Origin: Roseihalotalea indica
GTDB lineage: Bacteria > Bacteroidota > Bacteroidia > Cytophagales > Cyclobacteriaceae
Assembly: GCF_022458895.1 (NCBI RefSeq)
Contig: NZ_JAINFL010000008.1
Location: forward strand, 186,001 to 250,000
Reading direction: 5' to 3'
DNA length: 64,000 bases
Shown: positions 8,736-17,022 of the stretch, piece by piece
How the letters are laid out: each line of letters starts with the position of its first letter
Position numbering within the stretch: position 1 is the first letter of the stretch
Translations under genes and position numbers: made by a program
The notes under the pieces: model-generated
Seen by the model: only the letters and a program-made list of their open reading frames with translations
What the model was told of the DNA's origin: nothing
Databases searched by the model: none

Positions 8736-11141
8736 ATGATCAAGCATTACCTTCATGTAGCTCTGCGTAATTTGTTGAAGCGTCCGTTTTATACGACAAT
8801 CAATATTCTGGGACTTGCCATTGGGATGGCTTGTACCCTGCTGATTACCATGTATGTACGGCAGGAGCTCAGCTACGACCGCTTTCATGAAAAGGCGGAT
8901 CGGATTTACCGGCTGGCGACTCATCTGGAGATAGGGGAAAGTGCGTTTAGCGGGGCGGTTGTCAGTCCTGCCGTAGCCACTCCCTTTCGAGAAGAAATAC
9001 CCGAAGTGGAAGCGGTGGTCAGGATGAGAATGGCACCTGGCGTGATTCTTAAAAAAGGTGATATTACCATTCAGGAAAAACAGGTACTGGCCGCTGACCC
9101 GGACTTTTTCCGGATGTTTAGCTTTCCGCTATTGGAGGGTGATCCACCCAGTGCACTAACAGAGCCCAATTCGGTAGTGATGACGCCGGAAGCAGCGAGC
9201 AAATATTTCCCGGAAGGTGAACCCCTAGGGCAAAGCATTCTGATGGATGGCCAATCTTTTCAGGTGACCGGTATCATGGAACCCGTACCTGAGGCATCGC
9301 ATCTGCATTTTGATATCGTTTACTCTTTTCTGGCCGAACCTGGTAGTAAAGAAGAGAGTTGGGGCAGCATCAATACTCCTACCTATTTTCTACTGCACGA
9401 GCAGGCGGATGTTGCTCAGGTAGATGCCCGGTTAGAGCCTATGTTGCAAAAGTACATGGAAGACTACGAAGACTTTCAAAAACTAGGCTACGTGATGGAG
9501 ATGTTTACGCAGCCGCTCACGAATATTCACCTTTACTCTCATCTGGAAGGTGAGTTTGAAGCTAATGGGAATGTCAAGTACCTATACATTTTTGGAGCTA
9601 TTGCCTTTTTTATCCTGTTAATCGCCTGCATTAACTTTATGAATCTGGCTACGGCCCGTTCGGCGGATCGTGCCAAAGAGGTAGGGGTACGCAAAACGAT
9701 GGGGTCAGCCCGCTCGGCACTGGTACGGCAGTTCCTAGCCGAATCGGTGCTCCTCAGCCTGTTCTCGGTGCTACTGGCCTTAGGGCTAGCGGAGTTGCTT
9801 CGTACCCCCTTCAATGAAATAGCGGCTAAAGAAATTCAGTTGCCGTTTTCCGAAGCCTGGTTCCTGGTTGCGATTCTATTACTAGGAGGCGCGGTAGGTG
9901 TGCTGGCGGGTAGTTACCCGGCTTTTTACCTGACCAAGTTCAAACCCACCGAGGTGCTGAAGGGGCGGCTGGTGAGCGGAAGCAGTAATATCTGGTTACG
10001 CAACTCCCTGGTAGTCTTCCAGTTCGTGATTTCTATTGTGCTGATCGTTTGCACGCTGATGGTTTACGAGCAGCTACAGTTTGTCAGAAACAAAGATCTG
10101 GGATTTGATAAAGAGAATGTGATTGTCATGAGCAATGCTCCTGCGCTGGGCAATAATCAGAATGCCTTTTACAATGCACTCGTAGAATTAAGCGAGGTGC
10201 AGGACGTAAGCTTTAGCGATGTAGCTCCTCTTTCCGCCTACAACGGCACTGTTTTCACCCCGCCTACCGCCAGTGATAGTAGCATCACCGGCAGCACTTA
10301 CCGCGAAGAAGATGCCATTGTGATGAGTTTCACCCGAGTAAGCTACGATTACCTGCCTACCCTGGGACTCAGGCTGAAAGAAGGGCGAAACTTCTCCCGG
10401 GAAATTGCCGCCGACTCAGCTAATCATACACTGATCCTCAACGAAGAAGCGGCCCGAAAACTAAAGTTATCTCAACCCGTGGGCACCAAAATCTCCGTTG
10501 ACGGAGGGGCTAGGAAAGCTGAGATTGTCGGGGTCGTGGAAGACTTCCATTTCAAGTCATTGCACACAACCGTAGAGCCTCTGGTGCTGATACTTTCCGA
10601 CTCTCTGGAGTATGCCGAAATCAAAATACAGTCCGCTGATTTACCCCAAACGCTGGCTCTGATAGAAGATCAATGGAACCAGTATGCTGACGGCACCCCA
10701 CTGGATTACAGCTTCCTGGATGAAGACTTTGATGCCCTCTTCCGGGCCGACCAGCGAATCGGAAAAATCTTTGGTGGCTTTACGTCACTGGCGATTGTGA
10801 TTGCCTGCTTAGGTCTACTGGCGCTGGCTTCCTTCATGGCCGAGCAACGCACCAAGGAAATCGGTATTCGGAAAGTGATGGGAGCTTCGGTAAGGAGCAT
10901 CGTGCTGCTGCTTTCCAAAGACTTCACCAAGCTGGTAGTCATTGCTTTTGCCGTAGCCATTCCGCTGGCCTACTGGGCCGTTCATCAGTGGCTTGAGGAT
11001 TTCGCCTACAAAATTGATATTGGCTTGACGTCTTTCATCATTGCCGGTGTGCTAGCCCTGCTCGTCGCCCTGCTAACCGTCAGCTACCAGGCGTTCAAAG
11101 CAGCGATGGCTAACCCGGTGAAGAGCCTGAGAAACGAATGA
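8736..11141 (+). CDS. FtsX-like (MacB-type) ABC transporter permease 3
   Basis: 801 residues, subgroup B and nearest paralogue of permease 2: identical N-terminal 30 residues or so, and a near-identical final 85 residues from KEIGIRKVMGAS onward. TM1 covers about residues 20-42, the first ectodomain about 50-270, module-1 TMs about 285-400, and the second ectodomain about 460-660. FLDEDFDALFRADQ precedes the final FtsX module, and the end is ANPVKSLRNE. Near-identity at synonymous sites at both ends, but not in the middle, argues for homologous exchange with permease 2 rather than selection alone. Downstream lies the antisense four-helix-bundle gene inside a palindrome. Confidence 0.92.
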   Translation: MIKHYLHVALRNLLKRPFYTTINILGLAIGMACTLLITMYVRQELSYDRFHEKADRIYRLATHLEIGESAFSGAVVSPAVATPFREEIPEVEAVVRMRMAPGVILKKGDITIQEKQVLAADPDFFRMFSFPLLEGDPPSALTEPNSVVMTPEAASKYFPEGEPLGQSILMDGQSFQVTGIMEPVPEASHLHFDIVYSFLAEPGSKEESWGSINTPTYFLLHEQADVAQVDARLEPMLQKYMEDYEDFQKLGYVMEMFTQPLTNIHLYSHLEGEFEANGNVKYLYIFGAIAFFILLIACINFMNLATARSADRAKEVGVRKTMGSARSALVRQFLAESVLLSLFSVLLALGLAELLRTPFNEIAAKEIQLPFSEAWFLVAILLLGGAVGVLAGSYPAFYLTKFKPTEVLKGRLVSGSSNIWLRNSLVVFQFVISIVLIVCTLMVYEQLQFVRNKDLGFDKENVIVMSNAPALGNNQNAFYNALVELSEVQDVSFSDVAPLSAYNGTVFTPPTASDSSITGSTYREEDAIVMSFTRVSYDYLPTLGLRLKEGRNFSREIAADSANHTLILNEEAARKLKLSQPVGTKISVDGGARKAEIVGVVEDFHFKSLHTTVEPLVLILSDSLEYAEIKIQSADLPQTLALIEDQWNQYADGTPLDYSFLDEDFDALFRADQRIGKIFGGFTSLAIVIACLGLLALASFMAEQRTKEIGIRKVMGASVRSIVLLLSKDFTKLVVIAFAVAIPLAYWAVHQWLEDFAYKIDIGLTSFIIAGVLALLVALLTVSYQAFKAAMANPVKSLRNE

Positions 11142-11151
11142 TTTTAATGAC

Positions 11152-11210
11152 GAATGAATAATGATTGATGATGAATGGAATTTCACTAATCATCAATCAC
11201 TAATCATTAT
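11152..11210. repeat. Left palindromic arm bounding the four-helix-bundle gene
   Basis: The 27-nt segment 11152-11178 is the reverse complement of 11612-11638 at 25 of 27 positions by eye. It also has its own short-range mate: TGATTGATGAT 11162-11172 pairs with ATCATCAATCA 11189-11199. Same AATGATTGATGA word family as the cargo-free palindrome between permeases 2 and 3. Confidence 0.75.
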
Positions 11211-11566
11211 CGATTGATTCGGCCGGTGGATTTGAGAATAGAAAAGAGAATTTTACAGATAGCGGTACAGTCCTGATATAAGGTATTGAAATCATAAGTG
11301 CTAATAAAATTACTATCGTGCAGCAGATTCAACCAATAACCCGTTTCCATCGCTTCTTTGTAAGCAATAGATATCTTGGCGGAGAACTCTGCCTTGGAGA
11401 TAGCGGCATCTGCTTCCGTCACATTCGCTCCGATAGAAGTGCCACTTCTGAGAAGCTGCTTGGCAAGAACATATTCTCTTTTTTCTTCCGTAACCTTTTT
11501 ATATGGAGACACCTCAACCAACGCGAAACGATATGTTTTATCTTTGATAAGATTCTCTTTCTTCAT
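11207..11566 (-). CDS. Four-helix bundle protein (S23 / 23S rRNA intervening-sequence protein family)
   Basis: 119 residues from ATG 11566 (MKKENLIKDKTYRFALVEV). A frame extension to 11629 only translates repeat sequence and is rejected. Typical family features are the length near 119, RFALVEVSPYKKV at the N-terminus, the central block RSGTSIGANVTEADAAISKAEF (shown here as its parts RSGTSIGANVTEA and ISKAEF), KEAMETGYWLNLL, and a C-terminal helix ending LKSTGRINR. Relatives form small basic-surfaced homopentamers and occur in rRNA intervening sequences; Avd of diversity-generating retroelements has the same fold. Molecular role unknown. It is antisense to the permeases on both sides and lies in the loop between two matched palindromic arms, so it looks like inserted cargo. 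No reverse transcriptase is nearby, so a DGR role is not supported here. Confidence 0.88.
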   Translation of the reverse strand: MKKENLIKDKTYRFALVEVSPYKKVTEEKREYVLAKQLLRSGTSIGANVTEADAAISKAEFSAKISIAYKEAMETGYWLNLLHDSNFISTYDFNTLYQDCTAICKILFSILKSTGRINR

Positions 11567-11595
11567 CACTCTTTCAAAATTCACCCGATAAATAC

Positions 11596-11652
11596 TACCA
11601 ATATTCATTCCCCATTCCTCATCAATCATTACTCATTCATCACTAATCATTA
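11596..11652. repeat. Right palindromic arm bounding the four-helix-bundle gene
   Basis: Segment 11612-11638 pairs with 11152-11178 across the gene. Further ATCACTAATCATT words run up to the permease 4 start at 11659. Together the arms and gene form one unit of about 500 bp replacing a simple intergenic palindrome. Confidence 0.75.
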
Positions 11653-11658
11653 AACCTG

Positions 11659-14145
11659 ATGCAGAAGAATTATTTCAAAATCATCCTTCGGAATGTGCGG
11701 AAACAGAAGCTGTATGCCGTGCTGAATATCATTGGATTAGCCGTGGGCCTGACGGTCTGTTTGCTGATTGGTCTGTATGTGCAGGATGATTTAAGCTACG
11801 ATCGTTTCCACCAAGATGGGGACCAGATTTACCGGGTGGATATGTCCTTTATCTGGGGCGATACGGATGAGCGGTTTGGCTCTACTCCGCCTCCGGTAGC
11901 CAGTATGCTTCAGGAGAATTTCCCGGAGATTGCATCAGCCGTGCGAATCTATCCTCCCGGTCTGCTTTTCTTTTCCTTAGATGACGAAGGGCAGCAAGTA
12001 CGATCGTTTGAGGAAGAACGAGCTCTGGCGGTAGACTCTACTTTTTTTAATGTATTCACCGTAAACACGCTGAAGGGTGACCCTGAGGCCGCTTTAAAGA
12101 AGGCGAATACGGTAATCCTCACCGAAGAAGCTGCTTACAAATACTTTGGAGAGGAGGAAGCTCTGGGTCGTCTGCTCACGCTGAACATTGGTGAACAACG
12201 GCAAACCATTGAAGTGGGCGGAATTGTAGAAAGTCTGCCCGAACAATCTCATTTCCAGTTTGACATGCTGCTGTCTATGCCTACCTTTCCGATTGTAGAA
12301 CAACGTAGCTGGACCTGGATCTGGACGGGCTTCGTCACGTATGTGAAGGTGAAAGAAGGGACTGATATCCACTCACTGGAAGAAAAAGTCAAACCCCTAC
12401 CTGCCCGCTACGCTGGCTCTACCCTGGAACGTATTTATGGCTACTCATTCGACGATTACATTAAGCAAGGTAAGCAGTGGGAGCTTTTTCTATTGCCACT
12501 CACAGATATTCACCTGTTCTCCGAAAACTCATTCAATCGCCTGGGGGTAACCGGAGATATTAACTACGTCTACCTGATGGTCACCATCGGGCTGCTGGTG
12601 CTGGCGCTGGCGATCATCAATTTTGTAAACCTGTCTACCGCCAGGGCAGCTCAGCGCACCAAAGAAATTGGCGTCCATAAAGTATTGGGGTCCGGTAAGG
12701 CTCGTCTGATCAGTTTGTTTCTGCTGGAATCGGCCCTGTTCGCCGGAGTAGCCATGCTGCTGGCGCTGGCGCTGACCGAACTGCTATCGCCCTTTTTCAA
12801 CCAGGTTTCCGGCAAGCAACTCTCTCTGCTCAGTAGTGCCAACGGGCTGTTTTTTCTGTTGATGATCGGCTTTACCGCCATAGTCAGCTTACTGGCAGGA
12901 AGTTACCCGGCTTTCTATATGGCTTCCTTTCATCCGGTGAAAGCTTTAAGCAAAACTGTATCGGTTGGGAATAGCGCCAAAGCCATATTCATGCGCAACG
13001 GGCTGGTAGCCTTTCAGTTTATCATTTCTATCGGTCTAATCGTCTTTACGCTGGTCATTCACCGGCAACTGAGTTATACTCAAAACATGAAGCTGGGCTT
13101 CAGCTCCGATAACCTGATCATTTTGCACCATGCCGAGCAGATTCCCAACGAAGGTGAATCCTGGCTGAACCAACTGCGGCAGGACAGCCGGATTGCCTCC
13201 GTAAGCGTAGCCAATGCGATGCCTCCCACCGTGAATAACGAAGATAACTTTTCAGCCTACGGCAGTGATAAAGTGGGTATTCATATCAATACGATGGTGG
13301 TAGATGCCCATTACCTGTCTACGTTGAGTATCGGACTGGAAGCAGGTCGAAATTTTACGGAAGGAAGCACCGGCGACCGGGAGACTGTGATCCTGAATGA
13401 GTCTGCCGTCCAATCCCTGGGCTGGAGCCTTGATCCTGATTCTCCGGATTTTGCGATAGGGAAGTTTGTGCAGTATCCCGGCCAACTGTACGAAGTCATC
13501 GGCATTACTCCTGATTTTCATTTTCAGTCGTTGCGGCAGCAGGTAATGCCTCTAGCCATTTTTTTTGAAGGTAGCACTATGTGGACCGGAGGCAGGAAGT
13601 TCATTGCTGTCAGCCCGCAGGAAAACTACCGCTCGGCCAGTCAGATTCAGCAGTTGATTGCGGATATGGGGGAAAAGTGGCAGGCACAGATACCACAGGC
13701 CCCTTTTAAATACTCGTTTCTGGATGAGGACTATTTCTCCCAGTTTGAAGCCGAGCAGCGGTTGGGGAAGGTCTTCACCTACCTGGCCGCCCTGGCATTA
13801 TTCATTGCCTGTATGGGTCTGTATGGACTAATGACCTTTGTGGTAGAACGCAAGCGGAAGGAGATTGGCATCCGCAAGGTGCTGGGTGCCAGTGTGCCCC
13901 AGGTATTTCTGGAGATCTCAAGCCGGTTTACCCGCCTGATTCTGCTCGCCCTGCTCATAGCTTCACCGCTCATCTGGTACGCGACCGACCACTGGCTACA
14001 GACATTTACCTATCGCACCAACATCCCATTATGGTTTTTCCTGGCTGCGGGCCTGACCGTTCTGGTAATTTCAGTACTCTCCATCAGTTATCAATCCATT
14101 CGGGCTGCCACAGCCAATCCGGTAGACAGTTTACGAAACGAATAA
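11659..14145 (+). CDS. FtsX-like (MacB-type) ABC transporter permease 4
   Basis: 828 residues, the longest of the array apart from the over-extended readings. It has the same two-module layout but is divergent: the first module reads KEIGVHKVLGSGKARL, with His in place of the usual Arg. The second ectodomain contains an insertion region around residues 590-650 (Trp/Gly-rich, SPDFAIGKF and MWTGGRKF). The segment before the last module is FLDEDYFSQFEAEQR, related to subgroup B but with an altered core. It ends ANPVDSLRNE. TM1 covers about residues 20-41. The antisense four-helix-bundle gene separates it from permease 3, so expression from the first sigma-54-like promoter would have to read through that insertion. 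Confidence 0.92.
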   Translation: MQKNYFKIILRNVRKQKLYAVLNIIGLAVGLTVCLLIGLYVQDDLSYDRFHQDGDQIYRVDMSFIWGDTDERFGSTPPPVASMLQENFPEIASAVRIYPPGLLFFSLDDEGQQVRSFEEERALAVDSTFFNVFTVNTLKGDPEAALKKANTVILTEEAAYKYFGEEEALGRLLTLNIGEQRQTIEVGGIVESLPEQSHFQFDMLLSMPTFPIVEQRSWTWIWTGFVTYVKVKEGTDIHSLEEKVKPLPARYAGSTLERIYGYSFDDYIKQGKQWELFLLPLTDIHLFSENSFNRLGVTGDINYVYLMVTIGLLVLALAIINFVNLSTARAAQRTKEIGVHKVLGSGKARLISLFLLESALFAGVAMLLALALTELLSPFFNQVSGKQLSLLSSANGLFFLLMIGFTAIVSLLAGSYPAFYMASFHPVKALSKTVSVGNSAKAIFMRNGLVAFQFIISIGLIVFTLVIHRQLSYTQNMKLGFSSDNLIILHHAEQIPNEGESWLNQLRQDSRIASVSVANAMPPTVNNEDNFSAYGSDKVGIHINTMVVDAHYLSTLSIGLEAGRNFTEGSTGDRETVILNESAVQSLGWSLDPDSPDFAIGKFVQYPGQLYEVIGITPDFHFQSLRQQVMPLAIFFEGSTMWTGGRKFIAVSPQENYRSASQIQQLIADMGEKWQAQIPQAPFKYSFLDEDYFSQFEAEQRLGKVFTYLAALALFIACMGLYGLMTFVVERKRKEIGIRKVLGASVPQVFLEISSRFTRLILLALLIASPLIWYATDHWLQTFTYRTNIPLWFFLAAGLTVLVISVLSISYQSIRAATANPVDSLRNE

Positions 14146-14150
14146 TATCA

Positions 14151-14256
14151 TGGGTAAACGGCTGACGGTAAAGGGTAGAAGGTGCATGATGTACAACTTA
14201 TATCAGGGATGTACACCCTTTTACCTTTAACCATTTACCTTTAACCTTACCTCATT
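14151..14256. repeat. Intergenic palindrome, GGTAAACGGTTGACGGT word family
   Basis: Left arm from GGTAAACGGCTGACGG (14154) through GGTAAAGGG and GAAGGTG. Right arm is CACCCTTTTACC then TTTAACCATTTACC (about 14212-14250). The arms pair imperfectly. The same words occur at 16925-17018 and 61990-62122. Confidence 0.65.
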
Positions 14257-14261
14257 GTAAC

Positions 14262-14298
14262 AAATCCAAACACCCTGTTGTATCAAAACCGAACAGCC
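14262..14298 (+). promoter_or_regulatory. Putative activator-binding direct repeats upstream of permease 5
   Basis: AAATCCAAACACCC (14262-14275) and AAAACCGAACAGCC (14285-14298) match at 11 of 14 positions and start 23 bp apart, the same spacing as the repeats upstream of permease 1. They lie about 75-105 bp upstream of the sigma-54-like -24 element. Likely binding sites of an RpoN-dependent activator; inference from position, spacing and cross-match. Confidence 0.45.
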
Positions 14299-14368
14299 GC
14301 TATTTTCAACCCATCAACGAGTTACTATATAACGCTGATTATCAACCATTTACAACATCAACTGATTC

Positions 14369-14384
14369 TGGTGTGAGGATTGCA
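14369..14384 (+). promoter_or_regulatory. Sigma-54 (RpoN)-type -24/-12 promoter for permease 5
   Basis: TGGTGTGAGGATTGCA has TGG and a perfect TTGCA with the required 10 bases between GG and GC. Predicted start is near 14395, with ATG at 14469. The transcript leader would contain the palindrome at 14396-14462. The 323-bp gap 14146-14468 holds, in order, a palindrome, the direct repeats, this promoter and a second palindrome. It is the only long gap within the array. Confidence 0.55.
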
Positions 14385-14395
14385 CCACTAAGAAT

Positions 14396-14462
14396 GAATC
14401 ATGATTAATGATGAATGACAGCAGTTCTTCAATAATCATTATTCATTCATCACTTATCATTA
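14396..14462. repeat. Intergenic palindrome, ATGATTAATGATGAATG word family
   Basis: Left words ATGATTAATGATGAATGA (from 14400) pair imperfectly with ATTCATTCATCACTTATCAT on the right (about 14441-14460). It lies in the predicted 5' leader of permease 5, just upstream of its ATG. Confidence 0.7.
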
Positions 14463-14468
14463 CGCATC

Positions 14469-16919
14469 ATGATTAAGAACTACCTCAACATCACCCTGCG
14501 AAACTTTCGTCAGCGTAAATTTTTTACTGGCATCAACATCTCCGGACTGGCGATTGGGCTGGCGAGCAGTCTGCTTATTGCCTGGTATGTGCTGGATGAA
14601 CTGAGTTACGACCGTTTCCACCAGGATGCCGAGCGCACTTTTCGCGTTACGACCTATGGCGGAGAATATTACCAGCTGGCGACCACTCCTCCACCCTTGT
14701 ACGATGCCATTAAAAATGATATTCCCGAAGTGGAAGCCGTAGCCCGGGCGTTCAACTGGAATCATTCCACCATGCGCCTGCCCGCCGAGGAAGATCAGGC
14801 GCAGGAGAAGGTTTTCCGGGAGACCGAAATATTCATTGTAGATCCCGAGTTCTTAGAGGTACTGGACTTTAATCTGATTGCCGGAGAAGCAGAAACGGCC
14901 CTGACTGCGCCCAGTGCCCTGGTGATCACCAAAGCCACGGCAGAGCGATATTTTGGAGAAGGTGCAGTTGAGCGGGGCGAAGTATTAGGAAAAGAAATTT
15001 TGTTCGGTGGAAGCCGTGATGCCCGAACGGTAAGCGGAGTGGTAGATCCGCCGGAAGCCACTCATTTCCCCTTCGATATGCTGGTTGCTCCCACCGGCTA
15101 CCAGGAAATTACCGAGTCCGACAATTGGGCCTGGAATATGATGTATACCTATTTTAAGGTGCGACCCGGCGTGGCCGATGATTCCGAACAGCGAGCTGCC
15201 TTAGCCGGAAAGCTGGATCAGATTGCCGAAAAGTATGCCCGCCCCTTTATGGAAACCAGCGAGGCAGCTCCTGAGGAGAATGCCCTGTACACCTTCCAAT
15301 TGCAGGCAGTCACTGATATTCACCTCCATTCTAATTTGCAGCGGGAGCTTCAGGCCAACGGTAACATCGAGACAGTGTATACGCTAATTATCATTGCCGT
15401 CCTCATTGTTCTGCTGGCCTGTATTAACTTTATGAACCTGTCTACGGCTCAGGCCATCCGTCGGGCCAAAGAAGTGGGAGTGCGCAAGGTATTAGGCTCT
15501 CCCCGCCAGCACCTTATTTTCCAGTTCCTGTCCGAATCTTTAATCGTTAGTTTACTTGCCATGTTGTTAGCATTGGGCATGGTAGAAGCTCTACGCATAC
15601 CGTTCAATAACCTGGTGGGTAAGCAACTTTCCTTTGACTGGTTCAACCATCCGGAATTGTTGCTATCCATCGGAGGGGGGATTATTCTGGTAGGGCTGAT
15701 CGCCGGTGCATACCCGGCCTTCTACCTCTCCGCTTTTCGTCCTGCTGCGGTGCTAAAAGGCAAAATCAAATCATCGTTAGGCACGGGCCGCTTACGCAAT
15801 GGGCTGATCGTCTTTCAGTTCGTGGTATCTATCGGCCTGATTATTACCACGGCGCTGGTCATCCAGCAACTCCGCTTTATCCAAACCAAAGACATTGGCT
15901 ACGACCGGGAGAATGTGCTGGTGATCAAGAACGATAAAGAAATTCAGGACCGCTGGGATGAGTTTAAAGATGCTCTTCAACAGCAGTCGCAGATAAAAGA
16001 GGTAAGCTTTGCTACGGGTGTACCCACTCAACCGCTCCGCGTCATCCGCGACATACAGGTGGAAAATAGCGGTCTTGGCGACGGAATGCCGTGGATGCTG
16101 ATTGACCAGGATTATATCTCTACCCTCGGGCTGGAAGTTGTAGCCGGACGAGGATTCCGGGAAGAACTGGCTTCTGACCAGACCAATGGTGCAATGCTCA
16201 ACGAAGCTGCGGTCAAAGTACTAGCCCTGGAAGATCCGGTCGGTAAAACGATCATCAAAAACCAGGGGGAGAACGACGAAGAACGATTGCAGATCATCGG
16301 AGTGATCAAAGATTTCAATACCGAGTCTTTTGACCGTGAGGTGCGGCCCATTGTGTTTAGGTACTTTACTCCCAGCTTTCTTAGTGATTACATTGCAGTC
16401 CGCTTTACGGCCGGTGACGTAGCCGAAGGCGTAGAACAGGTAGAAGATATGTGGGCCCGGTTTGAGCCGGAGAATCCTCTGGTCTACTCCTTCCTGGATC
16501 AGGACTTCGATCAGCTCTTCCGGGCTGAGCAACGGCTGGGGAATGTGCTGAAAGTGTTTACCGCACTTGCCATACTGGTAGCCTGTCTGGGCTTACTGGG
16601 GCTGGTGGCCTTCGTCACCTCTCAGCGGGTGAAGGATATCGGCATCCGCAAAGTGATGGGCGCATCCACTACCCAAATCACAAACCTGCTTTCCCGCGAT
16701 TTTCTGCGCCTGGTGCTGATCGCCTTTGTGCTGGCCGCGCCACTGGCTTACTGGCTTGTAAGCCAGTGGCTGGAGAACTTTGCGTATCGCACCGAGATTG
16801 GCGTCGGAGTATTTGTGCTGGCCGGAGCTGCCGCCCTGCTGGTTGCCTGGCTTACCGTCAGCTTCCAGTCAGTACGAGCCGCCCTGGCAAACCCGGTAGA
16901 TAGTTTGAGAGACGAATAA
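14469..16919 (+). CDS. FtsX-like (MacB-type) ABC transporter permease 5
   Basis: 816 residues and apparently the first gene of the second four-gene set. Subgroup B: FLDQDFDQLFRAEQRL precedes the last FtsX module, which carries RVKDIGIRKVMGAS. The first module has KEVGVRKVLGSPRQHL near residue 340. It has a longer first ectodomain than permeases 2 and 3, including acidic EEDQAQEKVFRE. It ends ANPVDSLRDE. The ATG follows a sigma-54-like promoter and a palindromic leader. Substrate unknown; as with the other seven, no cognate ATP-binding subunit is in the window. Confidence 0.92.
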   Translation: MIKNYLNITLRNFRQRKFFTGINISGLAIGLASSLLIAWYVLDELSYDRFHQDAERTFRVTTYGGEYYQLATTPPPLYDAIKNDIPEVEAVARAFNWNHSTMRLPAEEDQAQEKVFRETEIFIVDPEFLEVLDFNLIAGEAETALTAPSALVITKATAERYFGEGAVERGEVLGKEILFGGSRDARTVSGVVDPPEATHFPFDMLVAPTGYQEITESDNWAWNMMYTYFKVRPGVADDSEQRAALAGKLDQIAEKYARPFMETSEAAPEENALYTFQLQAVTDIHLHSNLQRELQANGNIETVYTLIIIAVLIVLLACINFMNLSTAQAIRRAKEVGVRKVLGSPRQHLIFQFLSESLIVSLLAMLLALGMVEALRIPFNNLVGKQLSFDWFNHPELLLSIGGGIILVGLIAGAYPAFYLSAFRPAAVLKGKIKSSLGTGRLRNGLIVFQFVVSIGLIITTALVIQQLRFIQTKDIGYDRENVLVIKNDKEIQDRWDEFKDALQQQSQIKEVSFATGVPTQPLRVIRDIQVENSGLGDGMPWMLIDQDYISTLGLEVVAGRGFREELASDQTNGAMLNEAAVKVLALEDPVGKTIIKNQGENDEERLQIIGVIKDFNTESFDREVRPIVFRYFTPSFLSDYIAVRFTAGDVAEGVEQVEDMWARFEPENPLVYSFLDQDFDQLFRAEQRLGNVLKVFTALAILVACLGLLGLVAFVTSQRVKDIGIRKVMGASTTQITNLLSRDFLRLVLIAFVLAAPLAYWLVSQWLENFAYRTEIGVGVFVLAGAAALLVAWLTVSFQSVRAALANPVDSLRDE

Positions 16920-16924
16920 CATAC

Positions 16925-17018
16925 GGGGTAAACGGTTGACGGTATAGGGTGCAAGGTGCATGATATACCCCCACTCACCTTTTACCCTTAACCGTCCACC
17001 ATTTACCATTAACCCTTC
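16925..17018. repeat. Intergenic palindrome, GGTAAACGGTTGACGGT word family
   Basis: Left arm GGGGTAAACGGTTGACGGTA (from 16925); right arm of TTTTACCCTTAACCGTCC and ACCATTTACCATTAACCC words (about 16980-17012). In-frame translation of the right arm produces a false 21-residue N-terminal extension of permease 6. Confidence 0.7.
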
Positions 17019-17022
17019 ACAC

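Noticed and set aside
11207..11566. Diversity-generating retroelement based on the Avd-like fold
   Set aside because: No reverse transcriptase, template repeat or variable repeat was seen nearby.
11567..11629. Longer N-terminus for the four-helix-bundle protein
   Set aside because: The added codons are repeat-arm sequence; the family length of about 119 residues fits the ATG at 11566.
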